Of a DNA stretch of 43,427 nt, positions 17,065 through 25,672 are shown piece after piece. Source of the DNA: Gemmatimonadota bacterium (lineage in GTDB: Bacteria; Latescibacterota; UBA2968; UBA8231); contig JABHDC010000172.1 in assembly GCA_018673255.1 (NCBI GenBank), positions 1 through 43,427 of the forward strand, in the 5' to 3' direction. Each line of letters begins with the position of its first letter. Position 1 is the stretch's first letter. The notes beneath the pieces are model-generated. The model was not told the DNA's origin. It was given only the letters and a program-made list of their open reading frames with translations, and ran no database searches. The position numbers were made by a program, and so were the translations under genes.

Positions 17065-18938
17065 CGTTGTGCCAATGAATCGGGGGTCAGGGAACCACAA
17101 TTCGAATCGCAGCATCCATCACCGCAGCCATCAGACTCATGGTCGGAACCACGGTTGTGCTCGTGATCATGGTTGTGCGAATGGCCCTGCGCCTCGTCGT
17201 CACCATCGGCATCAAACAGTTCACCCACAAAGCCACGGGGTCCCCGGCGGACCAGGGAGCCGACAAACAACAGAATGACAGCGATGAGGCAGAGACCACG
17301 CCAGCCCGCTTCGTGATCCGCCGTCATCGACAACAATGGAATTCCTCCCTGCAGATCAAGAACACCATCCACGAGTCGCCCCAGCAGGATAGCCAACGCC
17401 ACCACGACAACGGCAAACAGAACGGCAACACGTCGACCATGCAGACGAGTCAGGACACCGACGGTGGTGACATTCGTTGCCGGCCCCGTGAGGAGAAATG
17501 CGAGAGCCGCCCCCGGTGAGACACCGTTGGCGATCAGAACAGCCACCAGAGGCGTCGCCCCGGAGGCACAGACGTACGCCGGCATCCCCAGCAGGGCGAG
17601 GGTCTCTACTTCCCAGCCAGAGGGGAGCAATTCAGACAATCTCGTTCCCAGCAGGGCCTGGGCGCCGGCGGCCAGGGCCAGCCCGACCAGAATCCACGGC
17701 GCTGTCGTATCCACGACTTCACCCAGACCGAGTCGCAGGCCATTGCGCACCCGTTGCGAGAGGCTCAGGCTGGCTTGTTGCGGATCGACAGGCTCCGGCT
17801 CGGTCGGAATCAGCGGAATGGCGTAGCGTCCGACGACCCAGCCCGTGACCAGGGCCACGATCGCGGCGGCGACGACGCGCACGATCGTCAACTCGCCGCC
17901 AAGCAGGGGCAGAGAGATCAGCACCGCATCAAGACTCAACTCCGGCGTGGCGATCAGGAACGCCATGGCTGCGGTCCCTGGAACGCCTGCCATGACCAGG
18001 GATCGATAGACGGGGATGACGCCGCAGGAACAGATGGGCAATGGAAGTCCAAAGGCCATACCGCGCATCGCCTGCGAAACACGTGACCCCTGTCGCATCC
18101 AGGCGACGGTCCCCCGTGGCATCAGAGCCCAGACCAGTCCGGCGCCGACGTATGCCAACAGGAGGGCGGGGGCGGACTCCAGTGCCAGGGCATGGAAGGC
18201 TTCGGCGCCTGTGGCAATGGCCTGGGCATGACCTGCCATCATGCTCCACAGCAACCCGATTCCGACAAGGGCCCCCAGTGCGGCGCTACGCCGTCCGCGC
18301 ACCGGCCCCGCAGCTGCCAGAGGGTAGGATCGGTGCAGGACGACGTGGAGCAGGGTGCCGGCCACTACAGCCTGGAACAGCCCCCAGGCGCGAGATTCAA
18401 TCGCCGCAAGCACAGGCGCACCGGCCATGAAGCCGGCTGACGTTGCCACAGCGATCAACCCGAGCGCAGCCGAGGCCAGACGCCAGCCATACAGCGGTCT
18501 CAGAAGGAACCAGACGGTCAGTCCCACGGGCAACCGATGTAGAACCACCGCGATGGGCAGGACACTGTGTGTCCCGGCGGCGGAGCCGTGATCGGTGCCG
18601 GTGCCGATCGCCAGTCCGTCAGCGAAAGCGTGCAGTCCTACGGCAACCAGACCAAAGATGAGGGTCACCGTGTGGACCTGATGGGCCAGGCGGTGCAGCC
18701 GTTTCTCTATCAGAGACGGCAACCAGATTCCGGCGGCCGTCCCGAGAACGGCCACCCAGCCTGCCAGTTCGACACTCTCGGGCAGAATGTGCAGCAGAAC
18801 GAGGCCACCGATGGCGACGAAAATGAACCCATCCAGGGCGGACATCATCGGCCGGGCAAGGTGCGCCATCTGGTAGGCGGCCGGGCCGAGGACGAGAGCG
18901 ACAAGACTGAGGGCGAAGAAGATTGTCTGGGAATCCAT
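17061..18938 (-). CDS. Fusion of ZIP-like transporter and DUF318/ArsP-type heavy-metal permease
   Basis: Membrane protein of 625 residues. The N-terminal half (about 1-230) is ZIP-like: HAFADGLAIG matches the ZIP transmembrane-IV motif and HRLPVGLT sits where the fifth-segment His motif lies. The C-terminal half (about 240-560) is a permease of the DUF318/ArsP type, related to SO_0444-type Cu/Zn exporters: PICSCGVIPVYRSL, FLIATPELSLDAV and TGPATNVTT, in a duplicated arrangement. The tail (about 585-625) is rich in His then Cys (HSHNHDHEHN, CGDGCCDSNC), a likely metal-binding arm. I chose MDSQTIFF at 18938; a longer start adds 29 poor residues. It overlaps glgB by four bases. Transport direction and metal are inferred, not shown. 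Confidence 0.8.
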   Translation of the reverse strand: MDSQTIFFALSLVALVLGPAAYQMAHLARPMMSALDGFIFVAIGGLVLLHILPESVELAGWVAVLGTAAGIWLPSLIEKRLHRLAHQVHTVTLIFGLVAVGLHAFADGLAIGTGTDHGSAAGTHSVLPIAVVLHRLPVGLTVWFLLRPLYGWRLASAALGLIAVATSAGFMAGAPVLAAIESRAWGLFQAVVAGTLLHVVLHRSYPLAAAGPVRGRRSAALGALVGIGLLWSMMAGHAQAIATGAEAFHALALESAPALLLAYVGAGLVWALMPRGTVAWMRQGSRVSQAMRGMAFGLPLPICSCGVIPVYRSLVMAGVPGTAAMAFLIATPELSLDAVLISLPLLGGELTIVRVVAAAIVALVTGWVVGRYAIPLIPTEPEPVDPQQASLSLSQRVRNGLRLGLGEVVDTTAPWILVGLALAAGAQALLGTRLSELLPSGWEVETLALLGMPAYVCASGATPLVAVLIANGVSPGAALAFLLTGPATNVTTVGVLTRLHGRRVAVLFAVVVVALAILLGRLVDGVLDLQGGIPLLSMTADHEAGWRGLCLIAVILLFVGSLVRRGPRGFVGELFDADGDDEAQGHSHNHDHEHNRGSDHESDGCGDGCCDSNCGSLTPDSLAQR

Positions 18939-18944
18939 CAGATA

Positions 18945-18959
18945 GCGCCCCTGGGGCGC
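18945..18959. repeat. Perfect GC-rich palindrome upstream of the metal permease
   Basis: GCGCCCC and GGGGCGC flank a single T, just six bases upstream of the permease ATG. It could be a metalloregulator operator or an mRNA structure that hides the ribosome binding site. Confidence 0.4.
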
Positions 18960-19013
18960 GAACACAAATCTATGGGTGTCATCCGCATCGGTCCACGTCG
19001 GCCCCGTTGACCT

Positions 19014-19027
19014 GTGTGTCTGCACAC
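19014..19027. repeat. Inverted repeat between divergent permease and DprE1-like genes
   Basis: GTGTG and CACAC flank TCTG in the 141-base divergent region. Its position fits a shared operator, but the arms are short. Confidence 0.25.
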
Positions 19028-19079
19028 CTCAACCTATACCGAGGATGTACTCAACGACTGCCGGATCCCCACTGGATGA

Positions 19080-20405
19080 ATGATTGCAAAGCGATTGGCC
19101 CGGATGCAACCTGAACAGCAGCCGACCTGCGGATGGGGGCGTTACCCCATCCTGCCGGCCGTCGTACATCGGGCCCGCTGGCTCCAGGATCTGGTGAATT
19201 CCGGGGAGACGACACTGGCCCAGGGACGCCTGCGTTCCTATGGTGATGCCGGTCTTGCAGAGGTCGCCATATCAACCCTCTCATTGAATCGTTTCCTGGA
19301 CTTTGATGCTGAGACCGGGATCCTGGAGGTTGAGGCAGGGCTGACACTCGACGAGATCCTGCGCTTCATCGTGCCCAGAGGATGGTTTCTCCCGGTCACC
19401 CCAGGGACGAAGCACCCAACCATCGGCGGCTGCGTCGCTGCCGATGTGCATGGCAAGAATCATCACGCCGATGGCTCCTTCTACAGCCACGTGGAGGCCA
19501 TGACCCTTGCCACTGCAGAAGGCCAGATCCTGCGGTGCTGCCGGCAGGAGCACGCTGATCTGTTCAGCGCCACCTTCGGGGGCATGGGACTGACCGGATA
19601 TATCTACGCGGTTCGACTCCGGCTGCTACCGATCAGCAGTGATCGCATCGACACGGTCACCTACCGGACGGCGGACCTCCAACAGACTTGTGATCTACTG
19701 TCATCGACCCAGTCTGAGTATCGATATTCGGTCGCCTGGGTCGACCTGCTCAGCCGCCGCCGGCGGGGGCGAGGCCTGGTGATGCTGGGCGACCATGGAA
19801 GCGGCTCACAGCTGGCACCACACACGGGGGACGGCCTGCCTGTTCCCCTGTTGCCCGAAATCGCTCTGTCTCGTTGGCCCCTGCGGCTGGGCAATATCGC
19901 CTACTACCGCCGACAGTGGACCCGCGAACGACGAGTGAGGGTGCACTATGACCGATTCTTCTATCCCCTCGATGGGCTTCGAGCGTGGAATCGAGCCTAC
20001 GGTCGGCGCGGTTTCCTTCAATATCAGTTCGTCGTCCCCTTCGAGGGCGGGTTGTCGTGCATCGAGCGCTTTCTGGATCAGGTGGGCGAGGAGGCGACCT
20101 GTTCGCTGGCCGTGCTGAAGAGCTTTGGCGATGGTCCCACAGGTCCGCTCGGCTTCCCTGAGCCGGGTTGGACACTGGCCCTCGACTATCCGCGGACAGA
20201 CCGCACCATCAGGGCCCTGCGTGATGCAACATCCGTCATCCGCGAGGCGGGCGGCCGCATCTATCTGGCCAAGGACGCCATCCTCGAGCCAACACATTTC
20301 CAGGGGATGTATTCTCAGCTGGAGGAATTCGTCCAGATCAAGAAGCGCTACGACCCACACAACCGACTGCGGTCAGCCCAATCCGATCGCCTGGGAATTA
20401 CATGA
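19080..20405 (+). CDS. DprE1-like FAD-dependent decaprenylphosphoryl-ribose oxidase
   Basis: Protein of 441 residues of the VAO-type flavin family. In mycobacteria DprE1 oxidises decaprenylphosphoryl ribose at C2, the first half of epimerisation to the arabinose donor. Matching features are GWGRYP near the N terminus, LRSYGDAGL, the FAD loop ADVHGKNHHADGSF with its conserved His, and YLAKD holding the catalytic Lys. At the position of the mycobacterial Cys387 the motif reads GWTLALDY, so the residue is Ala. Start choice is uncertain (19080 or the ATG at 19104). The DprE2-like gene overlaps its end by four bases. No prenyltransferase or arabinosyltransferase gene is nearby. Confidence 0.85.
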   Translation: MIAKRLARMQPEQQPTCGWGRYPILPAVVHRARWLQDLVNSGETTLAQGRLRSYGDAGLAEVAISTLSLNRFLDFDAETGILEVEAGLTLDEILRFIVPRGWFLPVTPGTKHPTIGGCVAADVHGKNHHADGSFYSHVEAMTLATAEGQILRCCRQEHADLFSATFGGMGLTGYIYAVRLRLLPISSDRIDTVTYRTADLQQTCDLLSSTQSEYRYSVAWVDLLSRRRRGRGLVMLGDHGSGSQLAPHTGDGLPVPLLPEIALSRWPLRLGNIAYYRRQWTRERRVRVHYDRFFYPLDGLRAWNRAYGRRGFLQYQFVVPFEGGLSCIERFLDQVGEEATCSLAVLKSFGDGPTGPLGFPEPGWTLALDYPRTDRTIRALRDATSVIREAGGRIYLAKDAILEPTHFQGMYSQLEEFVQIKKRYDPHNRLRSAQSDRLGIT

Positions 20406-21154
20406 AACCTGGCCCTGTCTCACGTGCTCTGATACTGGGCGCCCATTCAGATATCGCCCTGGCACTGGCCCACGCCTTGGCGGCCAGTGGCACCGACCTC
20501 GTTCTGGCTGCCCGAAATCACGAGCGACTCGAACCTGTCGCATCCGACCTGCGACTGCGGCACACAATTCGTGTCGATCTGCTGGAATTCGACGTACACA
20601 AGATCGACGAACACGACGCTCTTGCAGATCGGGTACGCCAGCAGGCCGGCCCTTGGCAGTTGGCCCTGTCCGTGGTGGGCGATCTGGGTGATCAAACGCT
20701 GGCCAGATCCGAGACCACCGAGGCCCATCGAGTATTGACGACGAGTTTCACCAGCCTCGCCCTCTGTCTTGCCCATCTGGCCGATGATCTGGAGAAACGC
20801 AAAGAAGGTGGGATCATCTGCCTGACCTCCGTCGCCGGGGATCGCGGCAGGCAGTCGAACTACACCTATGGCGCAGCCAAAGCCGGATTGGGCGTCTTCC
20901 TGGCCGGGTTGCGCAATCGACTCGCCGCCTCGGGTGTGCATGTCATGACGGTGAAGCCCGGCTTCGTCGACACCCCCATGACACAAGGCATGGAAGGCCT
21001 GTTTCTCGTCGCCTCACCCGAGCGGGTCGCCGGGGACATCCTGCGGGCCTGGCGTCACGGGCGCAATGAGATCTACACACCCTGGTTCTGGCGCTGGATC
21101 ATGGCGCTCATCCGTGCTATTCCCGAGCCGATCTTCAAACGCCTGTCTCTGTAG
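20402..21154 (+). CDS. DprE2-like short-chain dehydrogenase (2-ulose reductase)
   Basis: Protein of 250 residues of the SDR superfamily. The nucleotide-binding loop is LGAHSDIALALAHALA, and the catalytic signature is Tyr and Lys in YTYGAAKAG preceded by Ser in CLTSVAGDRGRQ. In mycobacteria DprE2 reduces the keto-intermediate made by DprE1 with NADH, giving decaprenylphosphoryl arabinose. The four-base ATGA overlap with the DprE1-like gene supports joint function. The C terminus (FWRWIMALIRAIPEPIF) is amphipathic and may contact the membrane. The pair suggests a D-arabinose-containing glycan or glycoprotein; the lipid carrier and product are inferred. Confidence 0.85.
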   Translation: MKPGPVSRALILGAHSDIALALAHALAASGTDLVLAARNHERLEPVASDLRLRHTIRVDLLEFDVHKIDEHDALADRVRQQAGPWQLALSVVGDLGDQTLARSETTEAHRVLTTSFTSLALCLAHLADDLEKRKEGGIICLTSVAGDRGRQSNYTYGAAKAGLGVFLAGLRNRLAASGVHVMTVKPGFVDTPMTQGMEGLFLVASPERVAGDILRAWRHGRNEIYTPWFWRWIMALIRAIPEPIFKRLSL

Positions 21155-21198
21155 CCCTGTCTTCTCTGTGATTCAGGCGGCAGGGCCAGACGAGTTCG

Positions 21199-23379
21199 TC
21201 AGGCAGATTCGCGCAGACGGTCGGCCAAGGCCGTATTCCGTCTCGCCTGCTGATCATTGCTCAACGCCCGCCCCAAGGCGCGCCGGCTGCCGACAATGAC
21301 AAGCAGTTCCCGGGCACGCGTGACGGCTGTGTAGAGCAGATTGCGCTGTAGCATGGGATAATGCTGGGTCGTGAGAGGCAACACGACGGCCGGAAATTCC
21401 GACCCCTGGGCGCGGTGGATGCTGATGGCGTAGGCGAGGGTGAGCTGATCGAGTTCGGCGAACTCGTAGCGCTGCAAGCCACCGGCGTCGAATACGACCT
21501 CGGCAAAACCATCTTCCTTCTCGAGTCGGGAGAGCCTGCCGAGATCGCCGTTGAAGACACCCTTGTCATAGTTGTTGCGCACCTGCAGCACGCGATCCCC
21601 TTCACGCAACTCACGGTCGCCGATGACGTGTGAGGCCCGACCCGGGGTCAGGCGAGCCTGCAGACGCTGATTGAGGGCCACAGCCCCCGTATCTCCGCGA
21701 TACATGGGTGTGAGCACCTGGATCTGGCCATGGGGATCCAGCCCCTTCCCCTGAGGCAGTCGACGCGCCACCAGATCCTCGACCACTTCAGCTGCCTGCG
21801 TCGGATCATCTTCTTCGATGAAGAAGAAGTCGCCTTCCCGGTCATTGTCTACCTGCGGCCATTCACCACTGTTGATGCGATGAGCATTGGCGATGATGAG
21901 ACTCTCCCCAGCCTGACGATAGATCTTCGCCAACCGGGCCACGGGGACCTCGCCGGAGTTGATGATATCCCCCATCACCGCCCCGGGGCCGACAGAGGGA
22001 AGCTGATCCACGTCTCCTACCAGAATCAGGCGAGCACCATCCGGCACCGCCCGCAGCAGGGCGTGCATCAGGGAGATATCGATCATTGAACTCTCGTCGA
22101 CGATCACCGCCTGTGCTTCAAGTGGCTGGTCACGGTCACGCCGGAATCCTCCTTCAGCAGGGGCGAATTCGAGCAGTCTGTGAATCGTCTTCGCCTCCCG
22201 CCCCGTCGCCTCTGCCAGTCGCTTGGCCGCACGACCCGTGGGCGAACACAATACGACCAGCAATCCCGCCTGCTCGAGCAGTCTGACGATGTGTCGAGTG
22301 ACCGTGGTCTTGCCTGTCCCAGGACCACCGGTGAGAACCATCGCTTTGGCTGTGCGCACCAACTCCAGGGCACGAAGCTGGTCTTCGCCCAGCTCACCCA
22401 GGCCGGCATCAGAATGGGAACCTTCTTCCGTCTGGGCAGACAACGTGCCTCCTTCCGCGTCCAGGAGTCGTCGCAGATCAGCGGCCACGCTGACCTCGGC
22501 CCGATAGAGAGGGGTGCGATAGTGGCGATCGGCTTCGATCACGATGTCGCCACCCTTCCGCAGGTGATTCAGCGCCGGCCCCAATAGTTCTTCGCCGACC
22601 TGCAGCAACTCGGTGACACTGGAGCGCAGTTCATCCAGTGCGACGTATACGTTGCCCTGGTCGGCAGCCTCCTCCAACACGTAGCGGACACCGGCCCGAA
22701 CCCGCGTTGGTGCATCGCGCGCCACACCAAGATGCTCGGCGATACGATCCGCCGTCAGAAAACCGATGCCCTGCACGTCTCGTTCCAGCGCATACGGATC
22801 GTCGCGCACGGTGCCGATCGCCTCATCACCATATTTCTGGTAGATGCGCATCGCGTGGGCCGTACCGACCCCGTGCGACTGCAGAAAAACCATCACGTCG
22901 CGCAACTGCCGTTGCTCTGCCCAGGCCTCGGCGATCATCTTCACACGTTTGCGCCCCAACCCCGGGATCTGCAGGAGACGGCGTGGATGCTGATCGATCG
23001 TATCCAGCGATTCATCTCCGAATCGTTCAACGATGCGCTCCGCCATGACCGGACCGATGCCTGGGATCATGCCGGATCCGAGATATCGCTGCATACCTTC
23101 GGCCGTCGAGGGATAGGCCGGAACATAACGCTCCACTTTGAACTGGCGACCGAATTTGGCGTGCTCGACCCACTCTCCCTCTGCCTCAAGGCTCTCACCC
23201 GGCCGCAGTGACATATTGCCGACGAGTGTGACAGGCGATTTGGCCCCCTCAGCATGGAGTTGGGCGATCGTGAAGGAATTCTCAGGATTGTGGAAGGTGA
23301 TCGCCTCCACGACGCCCCGCAGCCGGATCGGCCGCGTTCCTGTGGTCTTGTCGGTGAGTCCCGGAAACAGATCACTCAT
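21199..23379 (-). CDS. recD2: RecD2-type 5'-3' DNA helicase
   Basis: Superfamily 1B helicase of 726 residues. The N terminus (about 1-80) is an OB-like domain, then helix-hairpin-helix motifs (IPGIGPVMAERI, IPGLGRKRVKM, VQGIGFLTADRI). The Walker A motif VLTGGPGTGKTTVTRHI lies at about residue 335 and the Walker B-like motif is VIVDESSMIDI. C-terminal motifs include TLAYAISIHRAQGSEFPAV and LLYTAVTRARELL. The N-terminal extension and absence of RecBC nearby identify RecD2 rather than RecD. It acts in DNA repair and replication-fork processing. I chose the ATG at 23379, which overlaps the PAP2-like gene by four bases; a longer frame reads into that gene. Confidence 0.93.
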   Translation of the reverse strand: MSDLFPGLTDKTTGTRPIRLRGVVEAITFHNPENSFTIAQLHAEGAKSPVTLVGNMSLRPGESLEAEGEWVEHAKFGRQFKVERYVPAYPSTAEGMQRYLGSGMIPGIGPVMAERIVERFGDESLDTIDQHPRRLLQIPGLGRKRVKMIAEAWAEQRQLRDVMVFLQSHGVGTAHAMRIYQKYGDEAIGTVRDDPYALERDVQGIGFLTADRIAEHLGVARDAPTRVRAGVRYVLEEAADQGNVYVALDELRSSVTELLQVGEELLGPALNHLRKGGDIVIEADRHYRTPLYRAEVSVAADLRRLLDAEGGTLSAQTEEGSHSDAGLGELGEDQLRALELVRTAKAMVLTGGPGTGKTTVTRHIVRLLEQAGLLVVLCSPTGRAAKRLAEATGREAKTIHRLLEFAPAEGGFRRDRDQPLEAQAVIVDESSMIDISLMHALLRAVPDGARLILVGDVDQLPSVGPGAVMGDIINSGEVPVARLAKIYRQAGESLIIANAHRINSGEWPQVDNDREGDFFFIEEDDPTQAAEVVEDLVARRLPQGKGLDPHGQIQVLTPMYRGDTGAVALNQRLQARLTPGRASHVIGDRELREGDRVLQVRNNYDKGVFNGDLGRLSRLEKEDGFAEVVFDAGGLQRYEFAELDQLTLAYAISIHRAQGSEFPAVVLPLTTQHYPMLQRNLLYTAVTRARELLVIVGSRRALGRALSNDQQARRNTALADRLRESA

Positions 23380-23963
23380 AGCACGATCTCTCGGCAGACC
23401 CAGGCTACCAGCGCCCCAAGTAGTGTCCCGGCCACGAGTTGGGCCCCGGTATGGGCCTCTCGCTCCCAGCGGGCCCAACCCACCACAACCGGCAGCCCCA
23501 GGGCCAGGGGCCAGCCTGACGCTTCCGCCAGCGTGACCAGGGCGGCCGCCCCTCCGGCTCCCGTGGCGTGGATACTGATCTTCCAGAATCGATTGATGCC
23601 CCAGACCGCCGCCGCCCCCCCGAGGAATGTCGCTCCCGCCCAGCAGTACAGTGGTGGTGCTTCCAGAACGGACAGGACCACCAGGCAAAGGGCATAGGTC
23701 ACCACACCCAGATTCAACATGGCCTGGCGACGCACTGGGGTGGGGTCGTAGACATCAGATGTATCGCCGGTACAACGTTGGTGCCAGAGCAGCAACAGCA
23801 ACACCAGCAGCGGCACCACGACATAGAGGCAGAGACCAAGCAGGACCCACATGTCCTCTGATCGACCACCAGAGATCAGGAGCAGCGCCAGCATGGCAAC
23901 GCCAGCTGGGCTCAGTAGATGCGATATCCCCCCTGCAACTCGTTGTTTTGTGTTATTACCCAA
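23376..23963 (-). CDS. PAP2-like membrane protein, possibly degenerate phosphatase
   Basis: Protein of 195 residues with five or six hydrophobic segments. Its layout resembles small PAP2-superfamily proteins: WKISIHATG sits at the place of the PSGH motif and ARWEREAHTGAQLVAG at the place of the SRX5HX3D motif. The last position is Gln instead of Asp, and the first KX6RP motif is not clear, so activity on lipid phosphates is uncertain. The start is a TTG, supported by AGGA five bases upstream; the next in-frame ATG is about 23 codons on and would remove the first helix. It is the first gene of a pair with recD2 and diverges from flagellin. Confidence 0.65.
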   Translation of the reverse strand: MGNNTKQRVAGGISHLLSPAGVAMLALLLISGGRSEDMWVLLGLCLYVVVPLLVLLLLLWHQRCTGDTSDVYDPTPVRRQAMLNLGVVTYALCLVVLSVLEAPPLYCWAGATFLGGAAAVWGINRFWKISIHATGAGGAAALVTLAEASGWPLALGLPVVVGWARWEREAHTGAQLVAGTLLGALVAWVCREIVL

Positions 23964-24028
23964 AGTAATCCTATGAAATACTATATACTATCGCATTGCA
24001 TGCCGATACATATAGCAAGCCTTGTAAT

Positions 24029-24062
24029 GTCAGAGATCGACGGGACGCTTGACGTCTCTGAC
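24029..24062. repeat. Inverted repeat in flagellin leader
   Basis: GTCAGAGA and TCTCTGAC are perfect 8-base arms around an 18-base loop. No T-run follows on either strand, so an operator or leader hairpin is likelier than a terminator. Confidence 0.5.
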
Positions 24063-24152
24063 AAACAACGTACAAGATATTGTGTTTATTTACCTTACAG
24101 AACATGCAAGAGAAAAAGGTGAAGTCACACCCTATCTCAGTCGATAGTAGAT

Positions 24153-24162
24153 GTAGATCTAC
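24153..24162. repeat. Short perfect palindrome in flagellin leader
   Basis: GTAGATCTAC is a 10-base palindrome, preceded by a partial direct copy (GTAGAT) of its left half. It is a possible operator half-site cluster. Confidence 0.35.
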
Positions 24163-24168
24163 CAAGCG

Positions 24169-24182
24169 GTATTAAGTAATAC
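24169..24182. repeat. Perfect 14-base palindrome in flagellin leader
   Basis: GTATTA and TAATAC flank AG. This is the most operator-like of the palindromes upstream of flagellin, about 154 bases before the ATG. Confidence 0.45.
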
Positions 24183-24322
24183 ACTTTGGTCCTATTTGCA
24201 GAGTTGAGTCAGAAGAACAGATCATCTGACACCGGGACCATCTTGAAGGAGCCTCGAATACAGTCAGTAAACTGAACCAGACATAGACTTACATATCACG
24301 GACGACAGGCGTGTTAAGATAC

Positions 24323-24330
24323 AAGGAGGT
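24323..24330 (+). promoter_or_regulatory. Very strong ribosome binding site of flagellin
   Basis: AAGGAGGT, a full anti-16S match, lies five bases before the ATG at 24336. Most genes in the window have weak or no such site, so flagellin is set for high translation. Confidence 0.85.
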
Positions 24331-24335
24331 ATCGA

Positions 24336-25499
24336 ATGCCTTTACGGATAAATAACAACATTGCGGCGATCAATGCCCGTCGCAATATGAATGCAAACTT
24401 CCGAGATCAAGGGTTGCGGCTTGAGCGACTCTCCTCGGGCCTGCGGATCAATCGCGCCGCAGATGACGCAGCCGGCCTCTCCGTACGTGAGGGGATGCGG
24501 GCTGAGCTCAGCGGCTTGAGGCAGAACGTCCTCAATGCCGAACAGGGCAGCAACCTGCTGCAGGTCGCAGAAGGTTCGCTCAATGAAGTCAATGCCATGC
24601 TCATCCGTATGCGTGAACTGTCCGTTCAGTCCGCATCGAGCACGGTAAATGACCTCAACCGCGAGTCGATTCAGGCCGAGTTCAACCAGATCATCCAGGA
24701 AATCGACCGGATCTCCCTGTCGACGACCTACAATGACCAGACCTTGCTCACAGGTTTCGGCAACTCTGTTGACACGGCCTCATCGGTCATCACTGCCAGC
24801 AACACCAGCGGTGTAGTCGATGTGAAGATCTCGGGTGCATCATCCGGGACCTACAACTTCGTCGACAATGGCTCGGACGCAGAGATCACCCTGGGCAATG
24901 GCGTCGTCACGCAGACGATCAACGTCGGCCAGATCCTCGACACGACGTTCAACGTCGCCACCGGCACCTCAGTGGTGGCCAACTTTGACCGCCTCGGGAT
25001 TCAGGTGACCCTCGCCGGAGACGCAGTCTCCAATGCGACCGGTTCCTATGTCGATGGAGATCTCGATACGCAGACCCTCATCGTCACCAATGGTACGGGT
25101 GGCTCATTCCAGGTCGGCCCGGACGATGGAATCAACAACCGCATCGAGGTATCGATCGGCGACATGCGGGCTTCGGGCCCGATGCTGAACCTGAATACCA
25201 CGTCGGTGGGCACGATCAGTTCGTCCCGTGCCTCCATCAGTCAGATCGATGAAGCGATCAACAAGGTGTCCGGGCAACGCGGTGATCTCGGTGCGGTGAT
25301 GAACCGCCTCGCCTTCACCATCAACTACACAGAGAACTCGATCGAGAACATCCAGAATTCGGAAGCCTCGATCAGCGACGCCGACATTGCATACGAAGTG
25401 TCGCGCTTCACAAGGTCTCAGGTGCTGTCCCAGGCCGCGACCGCCATGTTGGCCCAGGCCAATGTGGTGCCACAGACGGCACTCTCGCTGCTGCAGTAA
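24336..25499 (+). CDS. fliC: Flagellin
   Basis: Filament protein of 387 residues. The N-terminal D0/D1 region is canonical (LRINNNIAAINARRNM, LERLSSGLRINRAADDAAGL, NAEQGSNLLQVAEGSLNE) and so is the C-terminal D1/D0 region (IDEAINKVSGQRGDLGA, SISDADIAYEVSRFTRSQ, ending in ALSLLQ). The middle (about 150-290) is a short variable domain rich in Thr, Ser, Gly and Val, exposed on the filament. There are no cysteines. It is exported by the flagellar type III route without signal peptide. It stands alone: no chaperone, cap or hook gene is in the window. Two hairpins follow it. Confidence 0.96.
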   Translation: MPLRINNNIAAINARRNMNANFRDQGLRLERLSSGLRINRAADDAAGLSVREGMRAELSGLRQNVLNAEQGSNLLQVAEGSLNEVNAMLIRMRELSVQSASSTVNDLNRESIQAEFNQIIQEIDRISLSTTYNDQTLLTGFGNSVDTASSVITASNTSGVVDVKISGASSGTYNFVDNGSDAEITLGNGVVTQTINVGQILDTTFNVATGTSVVANFDRLGIQVTLAGDAVSNATGSYVDGDLDTQTLIVTNGTGGSFQVGPDDGINNRIEVSIGDMRASGPMLNLNTTSVGTISSSRASISQIDEAINKVSGQRGDLGAVMNRLAFTINYTENSIENIQNSEASISDADIAYEVSRFTRSQVLSQAATAMLAQANVVPQTALSLLQ

Positions 25500-25510
25500 T
25501 CGACTCGGGT

Positions 25511-25539
25511 TGCGGATCGGGCGCTGGGCCCGATCCGCA
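25511..25539 (+). terminator. Strong hairpin directly after flagellin
   Basis: A 12-base perfect stem (TGCGGATCGGGC with GCCCGATCCGCA) and a 5-base loop begin 12 bases after the stop codon. There is no T-run, so it may stabilise the 3' end of the message rather than terminate it. Confidence 0.55.
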
Positions 25540-25672
25540 CCAGAGACCTGTTGCGCCAAGCCAATCCGAATACGAATTGAACGAGTTTGGGCCGCAGTTC
25601 AGGCCCAAATCTCACAAGGAATCGCGCAGCGATACCCGGCGACCCCCGCGCCAGCGCTACGCCAAAAAGACC

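Larger units (their letters stand above)
23964..24335. other. AT-rich regulatory region upstream of flagellin
   Basis: These 372 bases hold no convincing gene and are much richer in A and T than the flanks. They contain GCCGATAC (24002-24009), one base off the enterobacterial sigma-28 -10 box but with a poor -35. A weak sigma-70-like pair TTGACG (24049-24054) and TACAAG (24071-24076) has a 16-base spacer. Three inverted repeats are listed separately. The flagellin leader would be 250 or more bases with either promoter, which suggests control at the RNA level. Confidence 0.6.

Noticed and set aside
15484..17166. 560-codon open frame on the plus strand across glgB
   Set aside because: It mirrors the codons of glgB and has no family motifs, whereas glgB has an intact active site.
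23919..24122. Open frame of 67 codons in the flagellin leader
   Set aside because: No ribosome binding site, atypical composition, and it runs through the candidate promoter and the first inverted repeat.
24186..24202. Possible sigma-54 promoter before flagellin (TTGG...TTTGC)
   Set aside because: The GG and GC elements are eight bases apart instead of ten, so the essential spacing fails.
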